DNA from: Desulfobacteraceae bacterium
GTDB lineage: Bacteria; Desulfobacterota; Desulfobacteria; Desulfobacterales; UBA11574
Assembly: GCA_029857875.1 (NCBI GenBank)
Contig: JAOUGB010000214.1
Coordinates: forward strand, 1 to 5,162
DNA length: 5,162 bases
Direction of reading: 5' to 3'
The position numbers and the translations under genes were made by a program. Position 1 is the first letter of the stretch, and each line of letters begins with the position of its first letter. Below the pieces are notes generated by a model. The model ran no database searches, was not told where the DNA came from, and was given only the letters and a program-made list of their open reading frames with translations. Positions 4,692 to 5,162 of the stretch are shown piece by piece.

Positions 4692-5162
4692 CTAGATAAT
4701 TTCGAGCTCGCCCTGAAGCGCACCCGCGGCTTTAATGGCCTGTAAAATAGTTATGAGATCCCTGGGGGTTACGCCGATGGCATTCAATGCGTTGACCAGT
4801 TCGCCGATGGTGTTTCCTTGTGGAATCAAAAGAAGACGATTGTCTTCCTCAGCCACAGATACCTGACTTTCGGGGGTAACCACTGTACTGCCACCCGGAG
4901 CCACAACTGTGCCGCCTGCCATCTGTTGTGGAGCAGCCCCTCCACCTGATGGTGCAAAGGGTAGCGGCTGCGATACATTCTTATTCTCTTTTATATGAAT
5001 ACTCAAATTTCCATGAGCAACGGCAACTTTTTGAATCCTGACATTTTCTCCGACCACAACCGTTCCGGTCTTTTCATTCACGATAACCTTGGCGATTGAA
5101 TCCGGCTCTACTTGGATTTCCCCAATTTGAGCGATCAAGTTGACCACTTTGTCTTCAAACTT
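4692..5162 (-). CDS. flgI: FlgI, flagellar P-ring protein (3' part, start outside the window)
   Basis: FlgI builds the P-ring around the rod in the periplasm, within the peptidoglycan layer. The last 156 residues are visible, and the frame is open to the right edge (first visible residues KFEDKVVNLI), so a GTG at 5147 is internal and not a start. Typical C-terminal features are KTGTVVVGENVRIQKVAVAH (visible 31-50), GNLSIHIKE (51-59), VSQPLPFAP (63-71), VVTPESQV (94-101) and NTIGELVNALNAIGVTPRDL (117-136), ending in the characteristic GELEII. Between QPLPF and VVTPES there is a flexible Gly/Ala/Pro-rich linker of about 25 residues, longer than in Escherichia coli as I recall it. The TAG stop at 4694-4692 overlaps the flgJ ribosome-binding site. 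The signal peptide and most of the protein lie beyond the window. Confidence 0.97.
   Translation of the reverse strand, partial: KFEDKVVNLIAQIGEIQVEPDSIAKVIVNEKTGTVVVGENVRIQKVAVAHGNLSIHIKENKNVSQPLPFAPSGGGAAPQQMAGGTVVAPGGSTVVTPESQVSVAEEDNRLLLIPQGNTIGELVNALNAIGVTPRDLITILQAIKAAGALQGELEII

Noticed and set aside
4491..4745. Plus-strand frame across flgJ and flgI
   Set aside because: It spans two real genes in antisense and has no support.

Overview
The window is part of a flagellar late-structure operon. Every gene supported here lies on the minus strand, so transcription runs from right to left. Transcription order is flgI (P-ring, 3' part only), flgJ (single-domain rod-binding protein), a FlgN-family chaperone, flgK (HAP1), flgL (HAP3), csrA and fliW. 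An intrinsic terminator follows, and then a new transcription unit begins behind a sigma-54-type promoter and runs off the left edge. The gene order, the single-domain FlgJ, the CsrA with a C-terminal extension next to FliW, and the -24/-12 promoter suggest a flagellated member of the Desulfobacterota (the former Deltaproteobacteria, for instance a Desulfobacterales-like sulfate reducer). This is an inference from gene content; there is no rRNA or other taxonomic marker.

Layout. 5162-4692: FlgI C-terminal part. 4676-4401: FlgJ. 4345-3860: FlgN-like chaperone. 3857-2064: FlgK. 2051-1185: FlgL. 1149-904: CsrA. 903-645: a 259-base gap with a small GC hairpin, two oppositely oriented tracts of a degenerate 8-base repeat, a pair of direct repeats and a possible promoter. 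644-204: FliW, with a TTG start. 157-121: terminator. 94-78: sigma-54-type promoter. 39-1: first 13 codons of an unrecognised gene. The genes from flgI to flgL are packed with gaps of 2 to 55 bases and are very probably co-transcribed. Two starts differ from the longest open frames: ribosome-binding sites place FlgK at 3857 and FlgN at 4345.

How the genes work together. FlgI and FlgJ finish the rod and the periplasmic ring. The FlgN-type chaperone would hold FlgK and FlgL in the cytoplasm for export, and these two proteins then form the junction between hook and filament. CsrA is an RNA-binding repressor of translation. FliW is its protein antagonist and also binds flagellin, so filament assembly can feed back on translation. 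Their placement directly behind the hook-filament junction genes fits this switch.

The least ordinary part is the csrA-fliW gap. In the sense RNA it would show a ladder of AUGGA-like motifs every 8 bases, and that motif resembles the CsrA recognition core. It may be a CsrA-binding element or simply a dispersed intergenic repeat. AUGGA also occurs at or near the ribosome-binding sites of csrA, the FlgN-like gene and the left-edge gene. No flgM is present between flgJ and flgN, where related clusters often have it. I found no mobile element, CRISPR array, tRNA or rRNA, and no clearly new enzymatic system.
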